A program made the position numbers and the translations under genes. From NCBI GenBank assembly GCA_003116975.1, contig BGKB01000004.1, positions 582,398 to 646,397 on the forward strand: 64,000 nt of DNA. The letters run 5' to 3'. Origin of the DNA: Aurantiochytrium sp. KH105 (Eukaryota; Sar; Bigyra; Thraustochytrida; Thraustochytriidae). This document shows, one piece after another, positions 42,313 through 52,920 of this stretch. The notes beneath the pieces are model-generated. The model ran no database searches and was not told the DNA's origin. It was given only the letters and a program-made list of their open reading frames with translations. How positions within the stretch are numbered: position 1 is the stretch's first letter; the number at the start of each line of letters is the position of its first letter.

Positions 42313-43185
42313 GCGAGCGCGAGCGCGAGCGCCTCGCGCGGCGTCGAGTCGGCCCGGGCGGGGCGCCATCATGACCGCCTGCGTCGAGCCGGTCCGCACT
42401 GCACGCGCCCCGCAAGTGGACCCCTGCGCGCGCGCAAGTGAAGAATGCGCCGCCCGCAACAGCGGCATTCGGCGCGCCAGTGTGTGTGTACAACGCGCCG
42501 ACAAAGAAGAGAAGAGATGCGGCCTCCTCTCCTCCTCTTTCCCGCTCCCTTCTGTCCTTTCATTCTAGCCAGCCCGCATGGACTCAGCCTCGCGCCCTCT
42601 CGCGCGCTGCCGCTCCGCGCCTCGCCCTGCACGTCCTCGTCGCGGCGTCGTCTCCGCCGCGGGTCCAGGTCTCCTCCGCTGCCGCGAGCTGGGGCGTGCC
42701 GCGCGCGGCCGTCGCTCTCCAGCTGCACGGCGAGCTGCCTCCTCCCTCCCTCCCTCGCGCCGCTCGCTGCCAGGCGGCGAAAGCGCCAGCGCGCCGCGAA
42801 GACGCGGAGGAAGACAGCGCGGCGGCGCGAGAGGGCCCGGGCTGGCCGCGCACTCACATCAGTGTCAGTCAAGCCGCGCAGTCCGTCGAGCCGCAGCGCA
42901 GTCGCAGTCAAGCGGGCAGAGAGGAGCCTGCACTGGAGACGAGACGAGACGACGAGACGAGACGAGACGAGACGAGGCCTCCGATAAGCAAGAAGACCTT
43001 GGAGCGCGGCGAGACGCTCAGTCACGAGCCCGCAAACTCGCAACGCGGCGCGGCGCGGGAGAGCAGAGCGAGGCGCGGGCCCGAGGCCGCGGGCGAGGCC
43101 GCACGGGGTCGAGCGGGGCGCGCGGGGATCCAGCTGCTCTCGTCCAGCGGAATCAGCCATCCCGAGGGGCGGGGAGGGGGTGTTC
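41776..43185. promoter_or_regulatory. Intergenic region upstream of sulfatase 3
   Basis: GC-rich, with a GAGCCC/GAGCGC hexanucleotide tract (about 42286-42336), an ACTTG-GCGCGC motif pair (42401-42440) and a GAGAC pentanucleotide tract (42938-42976). No additional gene is seen. Confidence 0.5.
42401..42440. promoter_or_regulatory. ACTTG-GCGCGC motif pair
   Basis: CCGCAAGTGGACC and GCGCGCGCAAGTGAAGAA on the plus strand. The reverse complement aligns with the array near 30053, keeping TTCTT(C/T)ACTTGCGCGCGC and TCCACTTGC in the same order. Confidence 0.5.
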
Positions 43186-45052
43186 ATGCGACTTGGGAGC
43201 ATGAGGGCCTCGCCTGCGACCAGGAGGACGCTGCAGACGCTCGTGGCGCTGGCGACGGCGCTCGTGGCCACGGCGGCGCCCTCGGTGGAGCGGCCGTACA
43301 ATGTGCTCTTCATCGCGATCGATGACCTGCAGCCTGTGCTCGGCGCGTACGGCTCGCAGGTAGCCGAGACGCCAAACATGGACGCGCTCTTGGACCGGGG
43401 CATTCGCTTCGAGAATATCCAGGCGGCCAAGGCCGAGTGCGCGCCCTCGCGCATCAGGTAAGTCAAGACGACGCAGGAAAGCAAGCAACAAACCAAAAAG
43501 GGAAGCTCGAAACTAACGAACGCGAGCTGGTCCCACACTGAATGAATTGATGAACGAACCAAAATGCATGTACGTACACAGTATGATCACGGGCAAGCGA
43601 AACGACCCGATCAGAGCCTGGGGATTCGAAGGCACATTCCGCGAGAAGAATGCCAACCTGCATACAATGCCAGGGTGGCTGCGGAACTCAGAGTCCAAGT
43701 ACAGAACGGTGGGCGTGGGCAAGATTCTCGACACGCGGAGTTTCAGCTCCACCGACGAGGATGACACGACAACCATTAACAAACCTGACATCTGCGAAGA
43801 TGAAGATGACAAGTTTTGCTCATGGGACGAGTACTATCCGCCGAAAGAGATGCGGACCTCGGCTGAACTGTGCGGGAAAACAGTGCTGCGTTGGCCGACC
43901 GCGGGCGAAAACGGCGACGAATCGCTGGAGAACGACAAAAACTACGCTCTCGAGTACTCGTTCGACTCAGCGTACCAAGATCGTCATCTCGATTACTGTG
44001 TGCGCAAGCTTGGCATTGAAAAACTCCAAGAGCTGGCCTCAAACGCCAGTCAGCCGTGGTTCCTCGGCGTGGGCTTTGTTCAGCCTCACATGCCGTGGGT
44101 TGCGCGCAACGAAGACTTTGGCGCCTACCGCACCGTTCCTGACAGCCTGCTCAATCCTGATCCTCTTGTGGAGGATGGCACCACCTGGTTCTCCGACAAA
44201 GAGTACAGTGCGCGCGACAATCAGGAGCTTAGCAAGTATGGCAACCAAGACGATCTCGACGACAGTGATCGCGTGCGAGGCTATTACGCCGGCACTCGCT
44301 TCATTGACGAGCAGATTGGCGAGCTCATGAAGGCTTTTGACGAGATCGATGAAGAGGTCCGTCAGAATACCTTGATCATCATGTGGGGCGACCACGGCTT
44401 TCACCTTGGAGATCGCGGCCTGTTCGGAAAGAAAACAGTCTACGAGCATGCCACGCGCGTTCCGGCGGGTATTGTCCCGCCCGAAAATTGGCTTTCTCTC
44501 GATTCGGCACGGCGCAACGGTATCGGTTCATATTCCACCTGCCCTCTTGATACCGTCGACTTTTACCCAACGGTTCTCGACATGATTGGACTCGACAGAG
44601 CTACGCAGTCAGGCTCAAAAGACCCTGTTGTTCTTGGTGGCACAAGCCTGACAGGTCTTTTTGAGGATACCAACGCTTGTCCGCGCGCGGCGGCGCTCTC
44701 GGAATATGAGAACCAAAAGACTACCTCGAGCGTACGAAAGGCTTGCACGGGGAAAACCAATAGCAACTGGGTGTGCATGGGTTACTCAATCCGCTCGAAA
44801 TGCTACCGTTTGATTGTTTACATGCCGCTCAATGAGGGGTCTAGCGATCCCACTCCAGATACGAGCAAGATCACCGCTGTCGAAATCTATCGCTATGCGG
44901 AGCCCGGCGTCTGGGAATACGAGGATGGAGACACGTCTGATGCTGAAATGAGTAACGCGGAAACGCAGCTCACAAACCTCGTCACGTCCCTCACAGACTC
45001 GGACTGGACCCATCTCATTGGGCAGTTGCCCTTTGACATGGATGAATGTTAA
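43186..45052 (+). CDS. Secreted sulfatase, iduronate-2-sulfatase-like (paralogue 3), two exons
   Basis: Exon 1 is 43186-43457 and exon 2 is 43582-45052; together they give 580 residues in frame. The ATG at 43186 is followed by a basic and hydrophobic signal region (RRTLQTLVALATALVATAA). The core opens PYNVLFIAIDDLQPVLGAYG. The splice junction lies inside the active-site motif, CAPSRIS from the join and MITGK from exon 2, with Cys85 as the formylglycine residue. Later blocks are VGVGKILDTRSF, FLGVGFVQPHMPW and IMWGDHGFHLGDRGLFGKKT. The C-terminus reads WTHLIGQLPFDMDEC. In the last metal block, DNG of the other paralogues is DHG here, so the conserved Asn is His. This is a visible change at a metal-ligand position and could alter activity. 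Confidence 0.88.
43458..43581 (+). other. Intron of sulfatase 3 (124 bp)
   Basis: The donor is CAG/GTAAGT and the acceptor ACACAG/T. It splits a Ser codon within the sulfatase signature. Removing it keeps the frame, because 272 + 1471 nt is divisible by three. Confidence 0.9.
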
Positions 45053-45679
45053 AATCTTCAGCGCCCTCTTTCTCCGAGGACGGCAATCTGCTGCTTGCAT
45101 TTCCTAATTCTTTTTCACGGCCCCTAAAGCTGCGACGAATGTCATCGATCGCGAGACATTCTTTTCTCCGGTTTCGCTTTGAATAAAACTGATATCTTGT
45201 TCTGCCTGATTTTATTTCGGTATTGTTTGTAGACGATCTTTTCACGATCGAATTCTTCTTCTCGCTAACGTCAATGAAGCTGTTCGAAAAGAAAGAAGCT
45301 CATCCATTTCCTTGTCTTGTAGCAAACTTTGAATACGACCATCCAATGCAGAGCAGACTACCTTCTTCGTCTTCATGTTTTCGTTGAACTTTTTCTTGCG
45401 CGCAAAAACTTGCAAAAAGCAATGAATGATGCACTTCCTTCGTACGTACGGCATGCCCGCTCCGAGCTTCTTTTCCTCCTCCCCAACGCCGAAGCTGCGC
45501 CTGCGCCCCCAAAAAACGAACAAGGCCCATCTCGAAGGTGAACTATCTTTTTTCAACGTCATTTTTTGTAGTCGAAGCTGAACTTTGGAGTTGTGGCTCT
45601 ATTCAGAGCGAACATAAGTTGAAGGGTAGAAACAGCTCTTGGATGATTTGCTGAACGAACGAGTACAATTTTAAGATAA
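45053..45679. other. Convergent intergenic region, no gene seen
   Basis: 3' regions of sulfatase 3 and of the DM10/EF-hand gene. AT-richer than the flanks. Confidence 0.55.
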
Positions 45680-48283
45680 CTATGTCGCTGCGAAAATGCG
45701 ATCGACAAGCGCAGCACAAGCAAGTCTTTCCTCATGACGCGAATCGAACGCATCGAATAATGCGTGCGCGTCTCTTTCCCAGCAGTTGAGCTGCGCCATG
45801 GCACCGCGGAATTGGCTGCGTGTAATAGAGGCTGTCGATCCAACACACGACTTTTGCAAGATGCGAAGCAGAGCCCGCTTTTGCTGGTGCACCTCGCCAA
45901 AGTTGGTTGAAACCTCAAGTTTGTCCTTGATGGCGCGAATGAGGCCTTCGACGCGAGATCCGAGCACTTTGCGAGTCTCGTTTACTGCAACGTCGGTGTC
46001 ATCAACCTCGTTCAAGCCTCCTGCGGCCTGCGACTCTTGCTCCTCGCCAGGTCCATACACGGCGTCGATGATAACTTGCGCAGCAATGTCATGCGGCTCT
46101 GTCGGCTGCTCCCAACGATTACCCTGCCGGCGCTGCGCCTCGTGCTGTTCTTTTTGCTGACGCTGCAAGTGTTCGAAAAGCAGCTCGCAATCTGACCCAA
46201 AACACGAAAAGCCTGCCATGGCCGAGGCAAATCCTTCACGGTCAAGAACAAGCTCTGCACTGCGCTCCGGGTCGGCGTCGGCAAATCGCTTCAAATAGGC
46301 GCGAAGCATCCGTCTTTGATCGAAACGATTCCCAAATCGCGTTCGCTGCTCCGTTGTGGCGCGAATGGCGCCAATGATCTGGCTCAACTTTTGGTCCACA
46401 GCATCGCTGTACAGTCCAAGTGGCTCCGTCGGCGGCGGGGCACCCTGGAGCCCGCCGAGGGTCTGCCGCATTGCGCCAGTCGTGGATTCGTCATCAAGAC
46501 TCTTGCTGGGAAGCCCTTGCTTTGCGAGGTACCGTTTTGCGTAGACGTCACAGTCCACAACGCGCATGGCCCGGCCAAAGGCGTTTACGATGGCCCCTAC
46601 AAAGAGATCTTCCGGCTTATACGTTGCGCAGTCTGTGCTTAATGGGTTGGGCAGGCGTTGGCGATTCAAGTTGAGAAGCGCTTGGCGCTCTCGGCCTGAG
46701 TTGCGCTCATTGACTTCACGCAGCTCCAGTGTATCGTCGCTAAGGTAATAGAGAAGCTTGAACTTGCGAAGACTGTCTCCTGCCACGAGGCCCGGGTCAT
46801 TCCACGTGCAGAGAAATTGCATCACCTTGCCATCGTTTTCGATAAACTTTCGAGACGTTGTTTGTGCGGATGGGGCGCTTGGGGCACGAACCGCTTGCTT
46901 GTGGCTGGTCTCCTGATGCTGCTTTTGGATCGACTCCTGCTGCGTGAGCGGATCCTGGGGAATGAGGAGAGCTTCACGCATCTGCAGATCGGGAAAAACC
47001 TGCTTCATATGTGTCCGAGCCTTGGCGTCTGCGTCTGCAACGTGCATGGGCAGACCCTTGAGCGTGACCGTGTTTCCGACTGCGAGATCGCGTAGTTGCA
47101 CTGGAGACGGTGTGCGGCCCATGAACTGGAGCGAGCGCTGCTGACTAGCCGTTGTTTCCGACACGGCGACCGTGTCGTCTTCAAGAAAGTAGCGGAGCAC
47201 GAAGGTGCGAATGCGAAAGCTTTCTTGCTCTTGCGTGTCAAAGACACGTGTCTGTGCGTTAAATCGACCCGTGTGTTCTCGCGTGGTTTCCTTGTGATAA
47301 AGCGAAAACCCCAAAGAGACTCCATCAAAGCGGATCCACTTTGGTACCGAGGGTTTTCCAGGTCGAGGAGCATCGGGGTGCCGTTGTGCGCGAGTACTTT
47401 GACTCTCGTAGATGCGCGCAGCTTTACCCATTGCCTCGGGCCGCCCGGGTCCACGAGGTGCATTTGCAGGAGCGGCATTATACAATGCACCAGCATTTTC
47501 ACTCGCGTCAAACGAAGATATATCGACTTGATGCGATTGAAGGCCAGCTCGTCTATGCTCTTTGGTGTCCTCGTGTGTATCAAGTCGCCAGAGGCCACGC
47601 ACGAGCGCCACAAATTCTTGGTCGTCAGAAATTGTGGCGCTCAAGTTCTTATGGTATTCAAGGAACTCTGCCAGCGTGACTTCCGTGTCGTCCTCCAAGT
47701 GGTCCCAGCGACGGAGGAAGTCGCGCAAGGCTTGGGCCGCTGTCTGCTGGCCGCTTCGCACAAGCGGATGTTGGGACGGTGCAAATGCGAGCTCAATGTC
47801 GTCGAGGGTGACGCAGCCGTCGCGCGTCTTATCGAGAGAAGCAAAAGCATCAAGAATACAGGACTCTCGACTTTTAGGAAGGGGTCCGCGGACTCCGCGC
47901 AGGAATTCTTGCTGTGAGATGGCGCCGCTATTATCACGGTCAAAGTACTGAAAGAGCTCGACAATTTCGGCGTCATTGACGCGCACGCCAAGGTCTTCGA
48001 GTCCGTATTTGAGCTCATCGCAGGTCAGAACACCATCACCATTTTCATCCATAACGCGAAGCAGACGCGTGAGATCATGCATGCCATAGAGTCCTCGACC
48101 AGCGATTTTGTCGCGAAGTCTACCGACAGCTGGTGGTTCAAGCTGCACAGCTTTAATCTGTCGCGATGGGGCGCTCCTTTGCGCGTACTTTGCCGGGAGC
48201 TGGACCGTTCCGAGGCCCATCAGCATGGCATTCGTCTGTTCGCGCTGCCGCAGCGCGCTCGCCTGTGCATACCGTTGCGCCAT
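45680..48283 (-). CDS. DM10-domain and EF-hand protein, probable axonemal/ciliary
   Basis: The first in-frame ATG is 48283, giving 867 residues; the frame is open 27 codons further but without ATG. Three EF-hand loops are visible: DENGDGVLTCDE (about 79-90), DRDNSGAISQQE (115-126) and the looser DKTRDGCVTLDD (151-162). Two DM10-like domains follow (about 316-428, 481-588), with RIRTFVLRYFLEDDTVAVSE and KFKLLYYLSDDTLELREV as hallmark strands. The C-terminal 250 residues are helical, with weak EF-hand character. DM10 domains occur in EFHC1/EFHC2, Rib72 and NME7, microtubule inner proteins of the axonemal doublet. EFHC proteins usually have three DM10 domains and a C-terminal EF-hand pair. Here a calyphosin-like EF-hand block comes first. 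The gene implies a flagellated stage. Confidence 0.85.
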   Translation of the reverse strand: MAQRYAQASALRQREQTNAMLMGLGTVQLPAKYAQRSAPSRQIKAVQLEPPAVGRLRDKIAGRGLYGMHDLTRLLRVMDENGDGVLTCDELKYGLEDLGVRVNDAEIVELFQYFDRDNSGAISQQEFLRGVRGPLPKSRESCILDAFASLDKTRDGCVTLDDIELAFAPSQHPLVRSGQQTAAQALRDFLRRWDHLEDDTEVTLAEFLEYHKNLSATISDDQEFVALVRGLWRLDTHEDTKEHRRAGLQSHQVDISSFDASENAGALYNAAPANAPRGPGRPEAMGKAARIYESQSTRAQRHPDAPRPGKPSVPKWIRFDGVSLGFSLYHKETTREHTGRFNAQTRVFDTQEQESFRIRTFVLRYFLEDDTVAVSETTASQQRSLQFMGRTPSPVQLRDLAVGNTVTLKGLPMHVADADAKARTHMKQVFPDLQMREALLIPQDPLTQQESIQKQHQETSHKQAVRAPSAPSAQTTSRKFIENDGKVMQFLCTWNDPGLVAGDSLRKFKLLYYLSDDTLELREVNERNSGRERQALLNLNRQRLPNPLSTDCATYKPEDLFVGAIVNAFGRAMRVVDCDVYAKRYLAKQGLPSKSLDDESTTGAMRQTLGGLQGAPPPTEPLGLYSDAVDQKLSQIIGAIRATTEQRTRFGNRFDQRRMLRAYLKRFADADPERSAELVLDREGFASAMAGFSCFGSDCELLFEHLQRQQKEQHEAQRRQGNRWEQPTEPHDIAAQVIIDAVYGPGEEQESQAAGGLNEVDDTDVAVNETRKVLGSRVEGLIRAIKDKLEVSTNFGEVHQQKRALLRILQKSCVGSTASITRSQFRGAMAQLNCWERDAHALFDAFDSRHEERLACAALVDRIFAAT

Positions 48284-49068
48284 GATGCCGCTCTCTGCAC
48301 AATGTTTTGCCACACGATGCGCGTCTGCGTCCGCAAAAGTTTTGCGCAAGCGCGCGACTTGCAATGCTATGACGTAGCGTCTCGAAAGTGAGAAAGTCTA
48401 CGTTGCTGTTTGTCCTCTGCCCACTGGCATTTCGATCGCTTGACGGCGGCAGGTGGGGTCGAGAGGCGTGTCGGTTTCGTTTTGGAAAGAAAAAAAAAAG
48501 TGGCGAAAAAAATCGTCCCAAAAGGTACACACCTCCTTTGTTTGGATGATGTTTATTTGCTGATTGGTTGGAGCAAGTGAAGCAGAAGCTGACGGAAGGC
48601 AGCAAGGAGAGAGGTTCTTTATTGATGAAAGGAAGAACGCCAAATTATTACTCGCTATCAGAAGAAAGCGCCACGCAGACGGTTTGACTGACGAATGAAT
48701 ATGGTCAATCGCTTTCCTAGCAAATTTTGATTTTTCCAGTCGTCAGAGCTCCATTTTACACAAACTATCAAACTATCCATCATGGATTGCTTCTCGAGGC
48801 CACCAGAATTGGTTGTCTAGTCGAAAGTCGGGGTGCCCCAAGACCATGCGACGTCTGTTCAAGTTCATGAGCATGCCAAGTCTTCAGGCAAACGACGCTG
48901 CGTGGACTAGAGCGAAGTTAAATCAGCTGATTTTCGGGCAAAGGAGTTTGGACAAGTGATACAAGGTCGTGAATGCCGAGAAAGCAGTCCAGCGAGCCAC
49001 TCGGAAAAAACTCGTCGCAAGAGGAGGTCATTGAAGGAAGAGGAGCGCAGAAGAAGCTGTAAAATCAA
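48284..49068. other. Intergenic: DM10 gene 5' region and RPL30 3' region
   Basis: No coding signature found. Contains an A-rich tract near 48487-48500. Confidence 0.55.
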
Positions 49069-49398
49069 TTACTCAGCGACAATATCCGAATCACCGGGGT
49101 CAGTGATGCTGACCATGGAGACGCGGAAGTAGCGACCGCAGGCAAGACCGAGGTCGGTGTTGTTGCCGTTGAAGTGCGTGACGTTGCACTTGGCAAGCAT
49201 GGCGTAGTACTCAACCTCGGACTTGCGAAGAGGGGGGGTGTTGTTGGAGAGGATGATGAGCTTGGCCTTGCCGTTGCGCAGGGACTTGATGGTGGACTTG
49301 TAACCAAGCGAGTACTTGCCACTCTTCATGACAAGCGCAAGCTTGGAGTTCAAGTTCTCCTGCGACTTCTTCTTCTGTGAGGTTTGCAATAGAGTCAT
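49069..49398 (-). CDS. RPL30: 60S ribosomal protein L30 (eL30)
   Basis: The 109-residue frame contains the whole eL30 core: [58 protein letters not shown], then [17 protein letters not shown] and ending IDPGDSDI-like ([11 protein letters not shown]). The protein binds 28S rRNA. The first eight residues, MTLLQTSQ, do not match the usual MVAxKK start. The DNA there reads CCTCACAG/AAGAAGAAG, a good splice acceptor. The true start may therefore lie in an upstream exon, within 49400-50000, with an intron just after the first codons, as is common in ribosomal protein genes. I give the ATG at 49398 as the simplest model. Confidence 0.9.
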   Translation of the reverse strand: MTLLQTSQKKKSQENLNSKLALVMKSGKYSLGYKSTIKSLRNGKAKLIILSNNTPPLRKSEVEYYAMLAKCNVTHFNGNNTDLGLACGRYFRVSMVSITDPGDSDIVAE

Positions 49399-51155
49399 GA
49401 ATCAATCAGTCAGTCAGTCATTGTTCTTTCAAAGTGCTTGCGGGATGCAAACAAACGAGCATGGAGGACGCGTCGACGACAAAACAGAATAGGTGGCGCA
49501 TCTCGATCGATCGATCGATTGAAGGATATGTAGAGAAGGGACACACGAGCGGCCAGACAAGCCACCGGCCAGACATATAGACAGCCAGCGAGCGAGCGAG
49601 CGCAGCCTCATCTCGGGCAAACGCACGTACACACGCACGTATACACGCACGAATGTAGGCAAGCTTCTCAGCGCGCCAGCAGCCAGCCAGCCAGCCAGCC
49701 AGCGAGACAGCCTGCCAGCCCCTCGTGCCGCTCGTCACCTCTCCACACGGCATCGATCGCCGCCGCGTCTCCGCTTGTTTGCTCCACGTCCGCGTCGCGC
49801 AGACCCGCGTGTATCTCTCGCTCGCGCACGTACCTGCTTGGGCATGGTTGCGAGTGTTGGGCGCCGGGGTTCTCAGGACGTCTGCCTCCCCCCAAAAGTT
49901 ATCGAGTTTGCCGCTCCGTCGCTGCTTCTCGTGCTGCTGCTGCTGCTGCTGCTGCTGCTTGGCCCTGCTTCGCTCCCTTTCCGCGCAGCCAGTCAATGGA
50001 GGCGCCGTCCACTGGAACAGAGAACGCTTTTGCCCCTTATCCCAATTGAAATTGCACGCGGCACTGTTCTAGGTTTGTCAGACTTTCGGCGCACACAGGC
50101 CCCGAAGTAGCCTCGACTGCACAACGCAAATTCGTCACATTCCGGAGCTCAGAGAGTGTGCGCGTTCTCGGGAGGGCAACGCAGAAGCGCACGCCGGCCA
50201 GCACCACACGCCGGCCAAGGTCGGAGGCAAGTCGCCATGGCGGCCGATGCAAAGCCGCAGAGGCTGGACAAGCGCGGCGACGGGCGGGTGGTCAGAATGC
50301 CGTGCCGAGGGACCGCGCAATGGACAGAAAAATGTCCATCGGCGGGACGGGACGTGCTGGATGATGATGGGGAATCGATCAGGTTCGGGCCAGCCCGCGC
50401 ACGTCGATCGACGCACGGGTCATAGCGATCCAGCGACACACTAGACTGGTGACCGTTTTTCGACAGTGTCACCAACTTGCAAGAGAGTTGCACATTTTCG
50501 GGCTCTCGCGTCCGTGCGTATTCGCTTGTGTGCAAATCTCGCGCCGTGCTGGACATTTGGCTGCGGCAGCAGCTAGATTAAAGCACCATTCCCACTGACT
50601 GTGAGTCGATCCGCTTCATCACAGTGGCATGGGACGCTTGCGTGAACTTGACCAACCTGGCACCAAGCCTGTTGCTGCAGCTTGACTTGCGTACGCCTCG
50701 ATCAGTCGCCAGCGGCCTGGACTGCGCTGAGGCGATCTTCTATTTTTTTTAATGGGTCCACGGCCATGGCGGCTGCTCTGTGACTCTGCGCAGTCCCCGT
50801 GCGCGAGATCTCTACCGACCAGCCTGAGGTCAGTTTTGGCTGTGGCACATAACGGCAGGCATGGAGGAACTTGACGGGTTGCAGCCTGGCCCGTCGATGA
50901 TCCAGCCAACCAGCCAGCGAGCCAGTCAGCCAGCCAGCAAGGTGGGAAGGGAACTGCATGCAGCAAGGTAAGGCAAGCTTGGTTGGTAGATTGGGTAGTA
51001 GAAAGTATAAGTAATGGCATACACCGCTTCTCTTTCGAGGGAAATTACGTTAGTTCGTGGCGAGTTTTCGCAAGCAACAAGCTTGGCACGGTGAAGCTGT
51101 AGCTTTTCAAAATTTTCGTTCGTCCAACCAGCCCTCGCTCGAGCCAGGCAGCGCC

Positions 51156-51200
51156 TGCAGCAGCAGCGGCAGCAGCAGCAGTAGCAGCAGCAGCAGCCAG
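51156..51200. repeat. CAG trinucleotide repeat
   Basis: Interrupted CAG tract of about 14 units with GGC and TAG interruptions. Confidence 0.85.
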
Positions 51201-52733
51201 CAACCAACTCAGTGAGCCAGGCAGGTCATTTGCCTCCTTCAACCACTTTCTGTAGTTGTCTGTTAGTTGTGAAGACTAATTTTGACGAGCAACACCGGCC
51301 AGAAGTCTTGCTTGTTGTTGTTTGTTTGGCTGGCATCTTTGCCAACCATGGCAAGTATCTCCCCTCGCAATCCGTAACCTTGGCCGGCATTTTTGACTTG
51401 CAGTCTCGCTCTGGCTCGACCATGAAGCTGGTGCCTCTACCTGGCTCCTCGCCTGCCACTGCTCACATTGCCCAAGGCGCATGCCGTGGAGCAAACATAG
51501 CTGCCGTCCTCCACGCCGCAGGAGGCTGCTACCGCCGCCGTGCCAGGAGCCTCTTCTCGTGGTCAGACCGGAGGGAAGGAGGGAGATGTCAACGGCGGGA
51601 AGCACTCTCTGGCAGCTTCGGCAACTTTTGCCAATCGACCTCCGAGTCAATTTGGGGACGCGAACATCTCACCGCAGAAGCGCAAAAAACCCCCGCCGCA
51701 TCCGAGTCCCTGCCTGGGCTTCCTTCCCACTTCTCGCTGGTGGCTGGCTGCCTGAGAACTCGTCGCGCTCAACAGGGGTCGAGCAGCAGCAGTGGCAGCA
51801 GACGAACGACCGACCGGCCCCCTCGCGCCTGCCGCAGCCGCCGCGAGCAAGTCGCAGCCGCCGCGAGCAAGTCGCAGCCGCTCGCTGCAGCTGCTGCAGC
51901 TGCCGCAGCCTGGTTCCTGGTCGCCTCTTCCCCCGCCGCTCGGGCATTCAGCGAGCAGCCAAACTGCCCTTATCTGCCTCTTCTTCTTTCCACCTCGTGC
52001 CCGTTACGAAACCTCTCGCAACGTCGGGCGGTTTCGCTTAGGTTTCTCCGGCCGCGCAGCTTGGTGGCACAGGTCGGCGAAACTAGTGTAGCGCAGGATC
52101 CTCCGAGGAGAATAATTTTCTCCGGCCGAGGTCGGAGTTGTTATCTCTGAGACATGGGCGGTGCGTTCACAGGGGCGCGGGGGAAGCGGCGTGTCCGGTG
52201 AAAATTGCACACAAAGTATTGGATGAGCAGGGGATTGGCGGCGTGCGGGCTATTAGCGGCCCGGTGCGGCGGGGAGTGTTTGCGCGCAAACCTCCGCGAC
52301 GAGAGGCCGCATCTGGTTGCGCCGGGCACTTCAAAACCGAAGCGAGGGCGCGGTACGGTCGCGAGATCTCGCGAGCGTCCGGGCTAGCCTCGCGCCCATC
52401 CCTCCCCGCGCGCGCGCGCCGCAGAGCCGAGCTCGCCCGCCGCTCCCGGCCCTCGACCGGCCTCGGCCTTTGGACTTCGCGGAGGACAAAGGGCCTGGAC
52501 TGGCCTAGCCTCTCCACTCGTACCAGGCGACAGACAGACAGACAGGGTCCATCTCATCTCCTATCGCTCCTGCGCGCCGCTTGCGCGCTCGCTCGAGCTG
52601 TCTGCGGACGAGGAGCCCGGACGCATCCAGCGCCCTCTCCGACAATCAAAATAACCGCGGCCCGAAGCAGACGAGCGAGGGGAAAGGAAAGGAAGCCGGC
52701 ACGTCGTCTCGCTTGAATAGACGCACTGTGCCT

Positions 52734-52791
52734 GCTTACTTGCTTGCTTGCTTGCTTGCGTGCTTGCTTGCTTGCTTGCTTGCGTGCGTGC
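52734..52791. repeat. TTGC tetranucleotide repeat upstream of the 1155-residue protein gene
   Basis: About a dozen TTGC units interrupted by TGCG variants, ending about 130 bases before the ATG at 52921. Confidence 0.9.
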
Positions 52792-52920
52792 AAACGAGGA
52801 GAAAGGACACGGCGCTCGGGCTTGCGAGCGCTTTGACAAGCGGCTGCTAGCTTCCCTTGTTCTGGACAAGCAGATCGCCGCCCTCGTCGAGCAGTGGCGA
52901 AAGCATCGCCTCTTGCTAGG

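Larger units (their letters stand above)
49399..52920. promoter_or_regulatory. Divergent, repeat-rich region between RPL30 and the 1155-residue protein gene
   Basis: The 3.5-kb region contains a GATC cluster (49502-49520), CCAG (49676-49703), CTG (49932-49959), CAG (51156-51200) and TTGC (52734-52791) microsatellites. A CCGCCGCGAGCAAGTCGCAG unit is repeated twice near 51839. Long open frames are biased and show no family signature. It may hold an RPL30 first exon and long 5' UTRs. Confidence 0.5.

Noticed and set aside
51212-52150. 312-codon plus-strand open frame
   Set aside because: Biased composition through CAG/GCAG repeats; no family signature and poor start context.
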